Part shown: positions 1 through 5,935 of the stretch, in pieces
Numbering within the stretch: position 1 is the stretch's first letter
Layout of the letters: each line of letters begins with the position of its first letter
Assembly (NCBI GenBank): GCA_934373375.1
Contig: CAKROP010000148.1
Span: 1-5,935, forward strand
Length of the DNA stretch: 5,935 nucleotides
Reading direction: 5' to 3'
Origin: an uncultured Anaerosacchariphilus sp.
Lineage (GTDB): Bacteria; Bacillota; Clostridia; Lachnospirales; Lachnospiraceae
The notes under the pieces: generated by a model
Told to the model about the DNA's origin: nothing
What the model saw: only the letters and a program-made list of their open reading frames with translations
Database searches by the model: none
Made by a program: the position numbers and the translations under genes

Positions 1-33
1 CTTTTCCGGCTGCGGGCCGGATGCCGTGAAAAG
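1..33 (-). terminator. Candidate serA terminator, cut by the window edge
   Basis: Sixteen nt after the serA stop, CTTTTC (33-28) can pair with GAAAAG (6-1), and CGGC (26-23) with GCCG (10-7), around a 12-nt loop with one bulged A. A GC core flanked by an A/T stem directly after an operon's last gene suits an intrinsic terminator, but the expected T-run would lie left of position 1 and cannot be seen. The structure could instead belong to a read-through spacer. Confidence 0.35.
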
Positions 34-48
34 CTCTGATCTCTGCCA

Positions 49-1212
49 TTAGCAGATCACCCGCACTTTCAGAACGCCGTCTACGGCTTCCAGCTTCTCG
101 ATAAGCTCCTGGCTTGCCGGACTTTCCAGATCGAACATGGAGTATGCGTAGTCACCGCGGCTCTTATTGGTCATATTGCCGATATTGTAGTTGGCGTCGC
201 CGAGAATGGTAGTGAACTGGCTCAGCATATTTTTGACATTCTTATGGCAGATAGCCACACGCGCCGGATAGCTGGGGATACCCATGTCGCAGTCCGGATA
301 GTTGACGGAGTGCTGGATGTTGCCGTGTTCCAGATAGCAGCGAACCTCTTTCACCGCCATGCGCGCACAGTTTTCCTCGGCTTCCTCCGTGGAAGCGCCC
401 AGATGCGGGGTTACGATCACACCCTTCGCGCCTGCGGTGGTGGTGTTCGGGAAATCAGTCATATAGCGGGCTACCTTTCCCTTCTTCAGCGCGTCCACCA
501 TGGCCTTCTCGTCTACCAGAAGATCACGGGCATAGTTCAGAACGACTACGCCGTCCTTCATCTTCTCGATGGCCTCTGCGTTGATCATACCCTTTGTGCT
601 GTCCAGAAGCGGCACATGAATGGTGATGTAATCACACTCTTTATAGATATCATCCACATTGGTAATGTGACGGATATTGCGGGACAGATTCCAGGCCGCC
701 TCTACGGAGATATACGGGTCATAGCCCAGTACTTCCATACCAAGATGTGTGGCTGCGTTTGCCACCTGCACGCCGATGGCGCCAAGGCCGATGATGCCCA
801 GCTTCTTGCCCTGAATCTCATGGCCTGCGAACTGCTTCTTCTGCTTTTCCGCAAGCTTACTGATATCCTCGTTCATACGCTCGGACTGCACCCAGTTGAC
901 GCCGCCCACGATATCTCTGGCTGCCAGCAGCATACCTGCCAGTACCAGCTCCTTAACGCCGTTGGCATTGGCACCCGGTGTATTGAATACAACGATACCC
1001 TGATCTGCGCATTTGGTAAGCGGAATGTTATTTACACCGGCTCCTGCACGGGCAATAGCCTTCAGATTTTCCGGAAATTCTACCTCATGAAGCGCCGCGC
1101 TTCTGACCAGCAGCGCGTCCGCCTCCTCCATATTCTCGGTCTGCTTATAATCCTCTGTGAAATGATTCAGACCGAACTGCGCGATCTGATTCATGCATTT
1201 GTACTGATACAT
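49..1212 (-). CDS. serA: D-3-phosphoglycerate dehydrogenase with C-terminal ACT domain (short clostridial-type form)
   Basis: A 387-residue NAD-dependent D-2-hydroxyacid dehydrogenase, the first step of serine synthesis: 3-phosphoglycerate to 3-phosphohydroxypyruvate. RAGAGVNNI at 55-63 and NTPGANANGVKE at 77-88 are substrate-domain motifs. The Rossmann fold has GLGAIG at 142-147 and Asp165 in GYDPY for NAD binding. Catalytic Arg229 and His270 (TPHLGAST) are present. The Glu of the usual DVFxxEP motif is not: the equivalent stretch is TDFPNTTT at 252-259, and Arg229 is followed by Asp instead of Gly. The ACT domain (about 317-387) keeps His323, Asn325 and Asn343, matching the serine-binding residues His344, Asn346 and Asn364 of the E. 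coli enzyme, so inhibition by serine is likely. There is no extra regulatory domain between the catalytic and ACT parts. It starts 3 nt after serC, with AGGAGG inside the serC 3' end, so translation is probably coupled. Confidence 0.94.
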   Translation of the reverse strand: MYQYKCMNQIAQFGLNHFTEDYKQTENMEEADALLVRSAALHEVEFPENLKAIARAGAGVNNIPLTKCADQGIVVFNTPGANANGVKELVLAGMLLAARDIVGGVNWVQSERMNEDISKLAEKQKKQFAGHEIQGKKLGIIGLGAIGVQVANAATHLGMEVLGYDPYISVEAAWNLSRNIRHITNVDDIYKECDYITIHVPLLDSTKGMINAEAIEKMKDGVVVLNYARDLLVDEKAMVDALKKGKVARYMTDFPNTTTAGAKGVIVTPHLGASTEEAEENCARMAVKEVRCYLEHGNIQHSVNYPDCDMGIPSYPARVAICHKNVKNMLSQFTTILGDANYNIGNMTNKSRGDYAYSMFDLESPASQELIEKLEAVDGVLKVRVIC

Positions 1213-1215
1213 GGC

Positions 1216-2295
1216 TTAGTTTTCCTCCTCAAACTTCTTCATAAACTCTACCAGAGCCTTGACACCCTCGATCGGCATAGCGTTGTAGATGCTTGCGCGC
1301 ATGCCGCCGACGGTTCTGTGACCCTTCAGGTTCACAAAGCCTGCCTCGGTAGCCTCTTTGATAAATTTGGCATCCAGATCCTTGTCACCGGTAACAAACG
1401 GAACATTCATCAGAGAACGATCTTCTTTGCGAACCGTGCCCTTGAACAGCTTACTGGAATCCAGGAAGTCATAGAGAACCTTTGCCTTTTCTTCATTTCT
1501 CGCCTTCATCACTTCCAGACCGCCCTGCTTCTTCAGCCATTTGAAAACCTTGCCGCACATGTAAATGCAGTAACAGTTCGGAGTGTTGTAAAGAGAATTG
1601 GCATCCGCATGGATCTTGTACTTCATATAAGTCGGCGTGTACGGAAGCACATCCTCGGTAATCAAATCCTCTCGGATGATGACGATAGCCATGCCCGCGG
1701 GACCCACATTTTTCTGTACGCCGCCATAGATCAGACCATATTTGCTTACGTCTACCGGCTCGGATAAGAAACAGGAGGAAATATCGGATACCAGAGTCTT
1801 GCCCTTGGTATCCGGCAGGGTGTGGAACTTGGTTCCGTAGATGGTGTTGTTCTCGCAGATATATACATAATCTGCGTCCGGGCTGATCGGCAGATTGGAG
1901 CAATCCGGAATATAAGAGAAGGTTTTATCCTCGGATGACGCGATAGCGTTTGCCTGTCCGTAGATCTGCGCCTCTTTCAATGCTTTCTTTGCCCACTGTC
2001 CGGTAATGATGTAATCTGCCACCTTATTTTTCATCAGGTTCATGGGAATCGCCGCGAACTGCAGATGCGCGCCGCCCTGCATGAACAGCACCTTGTAATT
2101 GTCCGGGATCTGCATCAAATCGCGCAGATCCTGTTCTGCCTCATTGATGATATTCTCGAAAGCCTTGGAGCGGTGTGACATCTCCATCACAGACATTCCT
2201 GTTCCCTTGTAGTCCAGCATCTCATCTGCTGCCTCGCGTAAAACTTCTTCCGGCAGTACTGCCGGTCCTGCTGAAAAATTGTACACACGACTCAT
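1216..2295 (-). CDS. serC: Phosphoserine aminotransferase
   Basis: A 359-residue class V aminotransferase, normal length for SerC. It converts 3-phosphohydroxypyruvate and glutamate to O-phosphoserine and 2-oxoglutarate, the second step of phosphorylated serine biosynthesis, in the cytoplasm with pyridoxal phosphate. The N-terminal NFSAGPAVLPEEVL is the family signature. MSVMEMSHRSK at 34-44 gives the phosphate-binding His41-Arg42. FMQGGAHLQF at 71-80 is the cofactor-phosphate loop. Lys195 in GGVQKNVGPAG is the Schiff-base lysine, and KGHRTVGGMRASIYNAM near 324-340 is the conserved substrate-binding end. The start at 2295 was chosen over the in-frame ATG at 2322 because of ribosome binding site spacing and family alignment. 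Its last codons (encoding EEEN) contain the AGGAGG that serves serA, whose ATG is 3 nt beyond the stop. Together with serA it supplies two of the three pathway enzymes; the phosphatase serB is not in this window. Confidence 0.96.
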   Translation of the reverse strand: MSRVYNFSAGPAVLPEEVLREAADEMLDYKGTGMSVMEMSHRSKAFENIINEAEQDLRDLMQIPDNYKVLFMQGGAHLQFAAIPMNLMKNKVADYIITGQWAKKALKEAQIYGQANAIASSEDKTFSYIPDCSNLPISPDADYVYICENNTIYGTKFHTLPDTKGKTLVSDISSCFLSEPVDVSKYGLIYGGVQKNVGPAGMAIVIIREDLITEDVLPYTPTYMKYKIHADANSLYNTPNCYCIYMCGKVFKWLKKQGGLEVMKARNEEKAKVLYDFLDSSKLFKGTVRKEDRSLMNVPFVTGDKDLDAKFIKEATEAGFVNLKGHRTVGGMRASIYNAMPIEGVKALVEFMKKFEEEN

Positions 2296-2304
2296 GTTTT
2301 CATT

Positions 2305-2310
2305 CCTCCC
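2305..2310 (-). promoter_or_regulatory. Ribosome binding site that fixes the serC start
   Basis: GGGAGG at 2310-2305 lies 9 nt before the ATG at 2295. An in-frame upstream ATG at 2322 would add nine residues but has no Shine-Dalgarno sequence, since the stem-loop sits directly in front of it. SerC proteins normally begin a few residues before the NFSAGPA motif, which also fits 2295. Confidence 0.8.
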
Positions 2311-2322
2311 GTTTTCACTCAT

Positions 2323-2364
2323 GGCCCGGCAGATAATTCAGAACTTCCTGACTATTGCCGGGCC
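2323..2364 (-). promoter_or_regulatory. GC-rich stem-loop in the serC leader
   Basis: GGCCCGGCA at 2323-2331 pairs with TGCCGGGCC at 2356-2364, a perfect 9-bp stem. The stem continues imperfectly inward: ATA 2333-2335 with TAT 2353-2355, and TCAG 2338-2341 with CTGA 2348-2351, closing on a 6-nt AACTTC loop. No T-run follows on the minus strand, so it is not a standard terminator for the upstream gene. It falls between the serC promoter and the serC ribosome binding site (12 nt from the stem base), so it would be carried in the 5' leader. mRNA stabilisation, translational control or a protein-binding site are all possible; none is shown. Confidence 0.6.
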
Positions 2365-2390
2365 TTTACGTATGTATTATAATTTCCTTT

Positions 2391-2419
2391 ATTCTATTAC
2401 TCTGTTAAACTGTTGTCAA
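2391..2419 (-). promoter_or_regulatory. Sigma-A type promoter for serC-serA
   Basis: On the minus strand TTGACA (2419-2414) is separated by exactly 17 bp from TAGAAT (2396-2391), a perfect -35 and a five-of-six -10. Transcription would start near 2384, giving a leader of about 90 nt before the serC ATG. The -35 box begins 6 nt after the transpeptidase stop. A perfect TATAAT at 2381-2376 also exists, but its -35 position holds only a poor match, so it is a possible secondary start that would put the RNA 5' end close to the leader hairpin. Confidence 0.75.
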
Positions 2420-2425
2420 TGTTTT

Positions 2426-3793
2426 TTAGTAATACAGTACTACCGGCGTTCCTGTTTCCATATTGGCATATACCTGCGCCATAGCTGCCGGCGGTGTATT
2501 GACACAGCCATGGGAGCCATTGGTCAGATAGACCTCTCCGCCAAACTCGGCACGCCAGTACGCGTCATGGATTCCGTAATTGCCGTAGAAGGGCATCCAG
2601 TAATTTACCGGCGTACGGTAGTTATCGCCCTTCAGCACTGCGTTACGGGTCTTATACTGAATCTGGGACACGATAGCCGGCGTATTGTAACCACGGCTGA
2701 TATTGCCGGTTACCACATCGGTGTCAACCACCAGGGTACCATTTTTATAGCACCACATATGCTGCGCTCCCATATCTACCTCGATATAGGTGCTTCCGAT
2801 GTCGCCGTTTGGTCCATCCCAGGTATTTCCCTTATGGCTGTACGCCGGCTCCTTTGTGACAGTCTCGCCCTTTTCAATAGAAGCGAGAAGTGCTGCGCTC
2901 TCGGTCGCTTTATCAATCTGCCAGCCGTAATTGCCACCCTTTACTGTAATGGTACCGCGCAGCGTACTGTTGAAGCTGCGGGCCTGCTTGTAGGTGTCGC
3001 GCTCCTTTGCAAGCTCCGTCACCCAATCGGTCACAGCCTGCTCCGAAAGCGTTGCCTTGTAATCATCATCAATGGTAATAAAACCGCTGATAACGGATTT
3101 GTCCACCACATCACTCTGTTTTCCAAAGGTATAAGTGACAGACGCTCCCAGCCATTCATCAAGCTGTGCTGTCAGCGATGTAATTTCTTCTGATTCCGTA
3201 GTAATCTGAGGCTCCACATAGCAGCCTGCCTCATCCAGATCCAGGGTCTCTATCAGGCTTTCGGAAGCAATGCGGATCTGGCCGCTTAAGGATTCCCAAT
3301 CAAGTTCGGCACCCTGCTCCTCTTTATGTACCTTGTAGCCATCCTCCGTCATTTCCACCCAGGCATTTTCCGGAGAAGCGCCCTTTTTCATGCAGGAATC
3401 CACTGCCGCGTCAAAGGCATCCTCATCGTAGCTGATCTCCGGTCCAATCTGGTACAGATCCTTCTGCCAGAACATTCTGGGCCACAGAAAACCGTTCTGC
3501 TTCCGCTTCAGTGTCCGGACGGTATCGCCCTCAGAGAAGCTCATGCCAAGCTTTTCCGGGGTCAGGGTGACGGTGTCACCTCCCCGCTCCGTAATGGTTA
3601 ATGTGTAAGCGTTTGCCTGAGAAAGCAACAGCTCGTTCACCTGTTTCACCGTATACAGATCCGCGTTCACCCCGTTGACCTCGGTGCCCGTAAAGAAATG
3701 TTCCATAAAATAAATGGAAACTCCCACGTATGCCACCACAAGAACACTCAACACCCAGAGATACCAGCGTATCCGTTTTATTACCGCTATCAT
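2426..3793 (-). CDS. Membrane-anchored L,D-transpeptidase (YkuD family) with VanW-type peptidoglycan-binding regions
   Basis: A 455-residue enzyme predicted to make 3-3 cross-links in peptidoglycan outside the membrane. A short basic N-terminus (KRIRW) precedes one hydrophobic helix at about residues 11-29, with no lipobox or clear cleavage site, so it is probably a signal anchor. Residues about 35-310 resemble the putative peptidoglycan-binding domains (PG_binding_4) common in clostridial enzymes of this type; TEVNGVNADLYTVKQVNELL at 37-56 is a typical opening. The catalytic YkuD domain covers about 333-455. His409 and then SHGCVN at 427-432, with nucleophile Cys430, match the family motif. 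Length and layout are normal. The ATG has a poor signal: GGAG at 3811-3808 lies 14 nt upstream, better placed for an out-of-frame GTG at 3801. It follows ilvB by 36 nt without a visible terminator. The family is clear; the exact substrate is not. Confidence 0.92.
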   Translation of the reverse strand: MIAVIKRIRWYLWVLSVLVVAYVGVSIYFMEHFFTGTEVNGVNADLYTVKQVNELLLSQANAYTLTITERGGDTVTLTPEKLGMSFSEGDTVRTLKRKQNGFLWPRMFWQKDLYQIGPEISYDEDAFDAAVDSCMKKGASPENAWVEMTEDGYKVHKEEQGAELDWESLSGQIRIASESLIETLDLDEAGCYVEPQITTESEEITSLTAQLDEWLGASVTYTFGKQSDVVDKSVISGFITIDDDYKATLSEQAVTDWVTELAKERDTYKQARSFNSTLRGTITVKGGNYGWQIDKATESAALLASIEKGETVTKEPAYSHKGNTWDGPNGDIGSTYIEVDMGAQHMWCYKNGTLVVDTDVVTGNISRGYNTPAIVSQIQYKTRNAVLKGDNYRTPVNYWMPFYGNYGIHDAYWRAEFGGEVYLTNGSHGCVNTPPAAMAQVYANMETGTPVVLYY

Positions 3794-3829
3794 TTTTTCA
3801 CTTTTTACTCCACTCGTTTTTTTGATGTC

Positions 3830-5509
3830 TTACTTCTGATTTAAATCGTCCGCATCGAAGGTATCCTCCAGCGGGGCTCCCGGGGACATCATCGGGAATA
3901 CCTTGTCATCACTGTCGATGACGCACTCCAACACCACCGGACGGCCCATGGCAATGGCCTTCTCCAGCGCCGGAGCGACTTCTTCCTTCTTCGTCACACG
4001 CATACCGACTGCGCCCATGGCCTCTGCCAGCTTCACGAAATCCACCTGATCGTTTAAGACAGTGGCGGAATAGCGCTGTCCATAGTACAGGGTCTGCCAC
4101 TGACGTACCATACCCAACACATGGTTATTCAGCACTAACTCGATGACCGGTACCTGATAACGGGCTGCCGTTGCAATTTCATTCATATTCATACGGAAGC
4201 AGCCGTCGCCTGCCACATTGACTACCGTTTTTTCCGGACAGCCAATCTTGGCTCCGATGCTGGCTCCCAGGCCATAGCCCATGGTTCCCAATCCTCCCGA
4301 GGTCAGGAAGGTTCTCGGATCCTTGTACTTATAATACTGTGCCGCCCACATCTGATTCTGACCAACCTCGGTGGTGATAATGGCATCGCCCTTTGTCACG
4401 CGGTACAATTCTTCTACCACATAGGGGCCTGTCAGACGGTCGTCGTCAAATTTCAGCGGGTATTGATTCTTCAGGCCTTCTACCTCTTCTACCCATGCGT
4501 CATGCTTCATATCCGGAAGCTTCGCGTTCAGGATTTCCAGCACGGATTTCACATCGCCGATGACGCTGCCGCTTACCAGTACATTTTTATTGATCTCTGC
4601 CGGGTCGATGTCGATCTGGAGAATCTTCGCCTTTTTGGCAAATCGGCTGGTGTCGCCGGTGACACGGTCGCTGAAACGCGCGCCCAGGGTAATCAGCAGA
4701 TCGCAGTTGGCTACGCCGAAATTGGACGCCTTGGTTCCGTGCATACCCAGCATGCCGGTGTACAGCGGGTCGGTGCCGTTGAACGCGCCTTTTCCCATCA
4801 GGGAATCACAGACCGGAGCGTTGACCTTATGGACAAAGGTATTTACCATTTCGGATGCGCCGGAGATAACAGAACCTCCGCCCACAAAGATGAACGGACG
4901 CTCTGCCTCCTGAATCATTTCCAGGGCTTTTTCAATATCCTCGTCTTTGATGGTATCCGTTACGCGCTTGGGCTCTTCCGGCTTCTTATATTCATAGTCA
5001 GTCTTATCCGCGGTGGCATTCTTGGTGATGTCCACCAGAACCGGGCCGGGACGTCCGCTTCTGGCGATATCGAAGGCCTTGCGAAAAGCCGGGGCCAGTG
5101 CTTCCGCATCCTTAATAATAAAGTTATGCTTGGTAATCGGCATGGTAATACCGGAAATATCCACCTCCTGGAAGGAATCTCTTCCCAACAGTCCTTTTCC
5201 TACGTTGCAGGTAATGGCTACCATGGGTACAGAATCCATGTACGCGGTAGCGATACCGGTAACCAGATTGGTGGCACCCGGACCGGATGTGGCCAGACAT
5301 ACGCCTACCTTGCCGGTGGCTCTGGCATAGCCGTCCGCCGCATGGGACGCGCCCTGCTCGTGAGAGGTCAGAATATGACGAATCTCATCGCTGTGCTTAT
5401 ATAATTCATCGTATACATTCAGAATGGCTCCGCCCGGGTAACCGAAAACCGTATCTACGCCCTGCTCTTTGAGACATTCTACTAAGATCTGTGAACCTGT
5501 CAGTTCCAT
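3830..5509 (-). CDS. ilvB: Acetolactate synthase, large catalytic subunit (anabolic, FAD type)
   Basis: This 559-residue protein is full length for the family. It joins two pyruvates to 2-acetolactate, or pyruvate plus 2-ketobutyrate to 2-aceto-2-hydroxybutyrate, in the first common step of valine/leucine and isoleucine synthesis; it is cytoplasmic. The N-terminal ThDP domain (about 1-165) has GYPGGAILNVYDE and the catalytic glutamate Glu51 in SHEQGA. The central domain (about 190-325) carries RFSDRVTGD near 278-286, the flavin-site motif that separates anabolic enzymes from catabolic AlsS. The C-terminal ThDP domain (about 380-530) has GDG at 434-436 and NN at 461-462, the metal-diphosphate motif, then MVRQWQ with Trp471 at the site known for herbicide resistance in plant and yeast enzymes. 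The start is supported by AGGGGAG at 5523-5517, 7 nt before the ATG. No small regulatory subunit follows; the next gene is a transpeptidase 36 nt on. Confidence 0.96.
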   Translation of the reverse strand: MELTGSQILVECLKEQGVDTVFGYPGGAILNVYDELYKHSDEIRHILTSHEQGASHAADGYARATGKVGVCLATSGPGATNLVTGIATAYMDSVPMVAITCNVGKGLLGRDSFQEVDISGITMPITKHNFIIKDAEALAPAFRKAFDIARSGRPGPVLVDITKNATADKTDYEYKKPEEPKRVTDTIKDEDIEKALEMIQEAERPFIFVGGGSVISGASEMVNTFVHKVNAPVCDSLMGKGAFNGTDPLYTGMLGMHGTKASNFGVANCDLLITLGARFSDRVTGDTSRFAKKAKILQIDIDPAEINKNVLVSGSVIGDVKSVLEILNAKLPDMKHDAWVEEVEGLKNQYPLKFDDDRLTGPYVVEELYRVTKGDAIITTEVGQNQMWAAQYYKYKDPRTFLTSGGLGTMGYGLGASIGAKIGCPEKTVVNVAGDGCFRMNMNEIATAARYQVPVIELVLNNHVLGMVRQWQTLYYGQRYSATVLNDQVDFVKLAEAMGAVGMRVTKKEEVAPALEKAIAMGRPVVLECVIDSDDKVFPMMSPGAPLEDTFDADDLNQK

Positions 5510-5544
5510 ATTTGCTCTCCCCTTTATTCATATTAAGTCGTACA

Positions 5545-5571
5545 TTTAGTCTATACAAACGCATGACTAAA
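5545..5571. repeat. Small inverted repeat in the ilvD-ilvB gap
   Basis: TTTAGTC at 5545-5551 is matched by GACTAAA at 5565-5571, giving a 7-bp stem with a 13-nt loop directly after the ilvD stop. The stem is AT-rich and no T-run follows on the minus strand, so it does not look like a terminator. It could be an mRNA processing or stability element, or a weak protein-binding dyad, or chance. Confidence 0.35.
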
Positions 5572-5935
5572 CTATTTCTCCAGTATTGCTCCTCTGTTTC
5601 CGGAGGTTACCATTTTCGCGTAGCGCGCCAGATAGCCTGTGGTGACCTTCGGCTCACGCGGCTGCCATTTCGCCTTTCTGGCTGCCAGTTCCTCGTCGGA
5701 TACCAGAACCTCCAGCTTGTTGTTCGGAATATCAATGAGGATACGATCGCCCTCTTCTACCAGGGCAATCGGTCCGCCTACGGCTGCTTCCGGAGATACA
5801 TGTCCGATGGACGCGCCTCTGGACGCGCCGCTGAAACGGCCATCGGTAATCAGTGCTACCGTGGAGCCCAGACCCATGCCTGCGATGGCGGAAGTCGGGT
5901 TCAGCATCTCTCTCATGCCCGGGCCGCCCTTGGGT
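5572..5935 (-). CDS. ilvD: Dihydroxy-acid dehydratase, C-terminal part (gene runs off the right edge)
   Basis: Only the last 120 codons are here; the 5' part lies beyond the window. IlvD is an iron-sulfur enzyme that dehydrates 2,3-dihydroxy-isovalerate and 2,3-dihydroxy-3-methylvalerate to the 2-keto acids, the third common step of branched-chain amino acid synthesis. The visible part begins inside the family signature [10 protein letters not shown], then shows the TSAI motif, TDGRFSG (whose serine is regarded as the catalytic base in this family), [15 protein letters not shown] and the [12 protein letters not shown] tail. These are hallmark C-terminal motifs of IlvD and the related Edd sugar-acid dehydratases; the pairing with ilvB favours IlvD. 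The cluster-binding cysteines cannot be checked because they are in the missing part. The stop is TAG at 5574-5572, with a normal family ending. It lies 62 nt upstream of ilvB on the same strand, consistent with one operon. Confidence 0.95.
   Translation of the reverse strand, partial: PKGGPGMREMLNPTSAIAGMGLGSTVALITDGRFSGASRGASIGHVSPEAAVGGPIALVEEGDRILIDIPNNKLEVLVSDEELAARKAKWQPREPKVTTGYLARYAKMVTSGNRGAILEK

Noticed and set aside
244..1767. Long plus-strand open frame (507 codons) opposite serA and serC
   Set aside because: It is in exact codon register with serA and serC, which share a register because their gap is 3 nt. In that register antisense stops arise only from TTA, CTA or TCA sense codons, which these genes rarely use, so the frame stays open for free. 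The translation has no recognisable domain, and the opposite strand encodes clear enzymes.
1493..1903. Minus-strand frame of 136 codons inside serC, and a similar one at 3909-4100 inside ilvB
   Set aside because: Both are alternative frames fully inside conserved genes, with arginine-rich, low-information translations and no reason to expect expression.
2292..2303. Three-codon ORF ATG AAA ACA TGA overlapping the serC start
   Set aside because: Its ATG is only about 2 nt from the GGGAGG, too close for initiation, so it is probably a by-product of the ATGA at the serC start.
2296..2322. Upstream in-frame ATG at 2322 as the serC start
   Set aside because: It has no Shine-Dalgarno sequence, lies at the base of the hairpin, and would add nine residues not expected in the family. 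The ATG at 2295 has GGGAGG 9 nt upstream.
2296..2425. T-box or serine-responsive riboswitch upstream of serC
   Set aside because: The gap is only about 130 nt, contains the promoter, and shows no T-box core sequence or anti-terminator/terminator pair. Only a single hairpin without a T-run is present.
2279..3193. Plus-strand open frame (304 codons) opposite the transpeptidase and serC leader
   Set aside because: It has the same mirror register with the transpeptidase codons. Its translation is rich in His, Cys and Arg without a recognisable fold, typical of an antisense shadow. A further 91-codon frame at 3326-3601 has the same cause.
4463..5404. Plus-strand open frame (313 codons) opposite ilvB, plus shorter ones at 4560-4913, 5013-5330 and 5287-5472
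   Set aside because: The longest is in mirror register with ilvB, and the others overlap it in further frames. ilvB is unmistakable on the minus strand and none of these translations shows a family motif.
5529..5557. Possible internal promoter before ilvB (TTGTAT, 17 bp, TAATAT)
   Set aside because: The -35 matches consensus at only three positions and the -10 at four, in AT-rich spacer where such matches are common.

Overview
The window holds five protein genes, all on the minus strand, so they read from right to left. The order of transcription is ilvD (3' end only), ilvB, a membrane-anchored L,D-transpeptidase gene, serC and serA. Gene order, mid-range base composition, strong GGAGG-type ribosome binding sites and the protein sequences point to an anaerobic Firmicute, most likely a clostridial or Lachnospiraceae-type gut bacterium. 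That assignment rests on remembered family resemblance, not on a search.

Right part (3830-5935): the last 120 codons of dihydroxy-acid dehydratase, a 62-nt gap with a small inverted repeat, then a complete acetolactate synthase catalytic subunit. These enzymes serve the common valine, leucine and isoleucine pathway. No small regulatory subunit (ilvN/ilvH) follows in this window.

Middle part (2426-3793): only 36 nt after ilvB, with no terminator visible between them, comes a 455-residue YkuD-type L,D-transpeptidase with one N-terminal membrane helix. It is a cell wall cross-linking enzyme that looks cotranscribed with the branched-chain genes. Its start region is odd: the best-spaced start codon is out of frame by a single A in a run of six.

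Left part (49-2425): a near-consensus sigma-A promoter starts 6 nt after the transpeptidase stop, followed by a leader with a 9-bp GC-rich hairpin, then serC and serA separated by 3 nt. These encode the second and first steps of phosphorylated serine biosynthesis. SerA carries a C-terminal ACT domain with the serine-contact residues kept, which suggests feedback inhibition, but its catalytic region departs from the usual Arg-Glu-His set. A partial hairpin at the left edge may be the operon terminator.

Overall this is a core amino acid biosynthesis region. I found no mobile element, CRISPR array, RNA gene or defence system, and no evidence of an undescribed multi-gene system. The points worth a second look are the transpeptidase start and placement, the serC leader hairpin and the SerA active-site changes.
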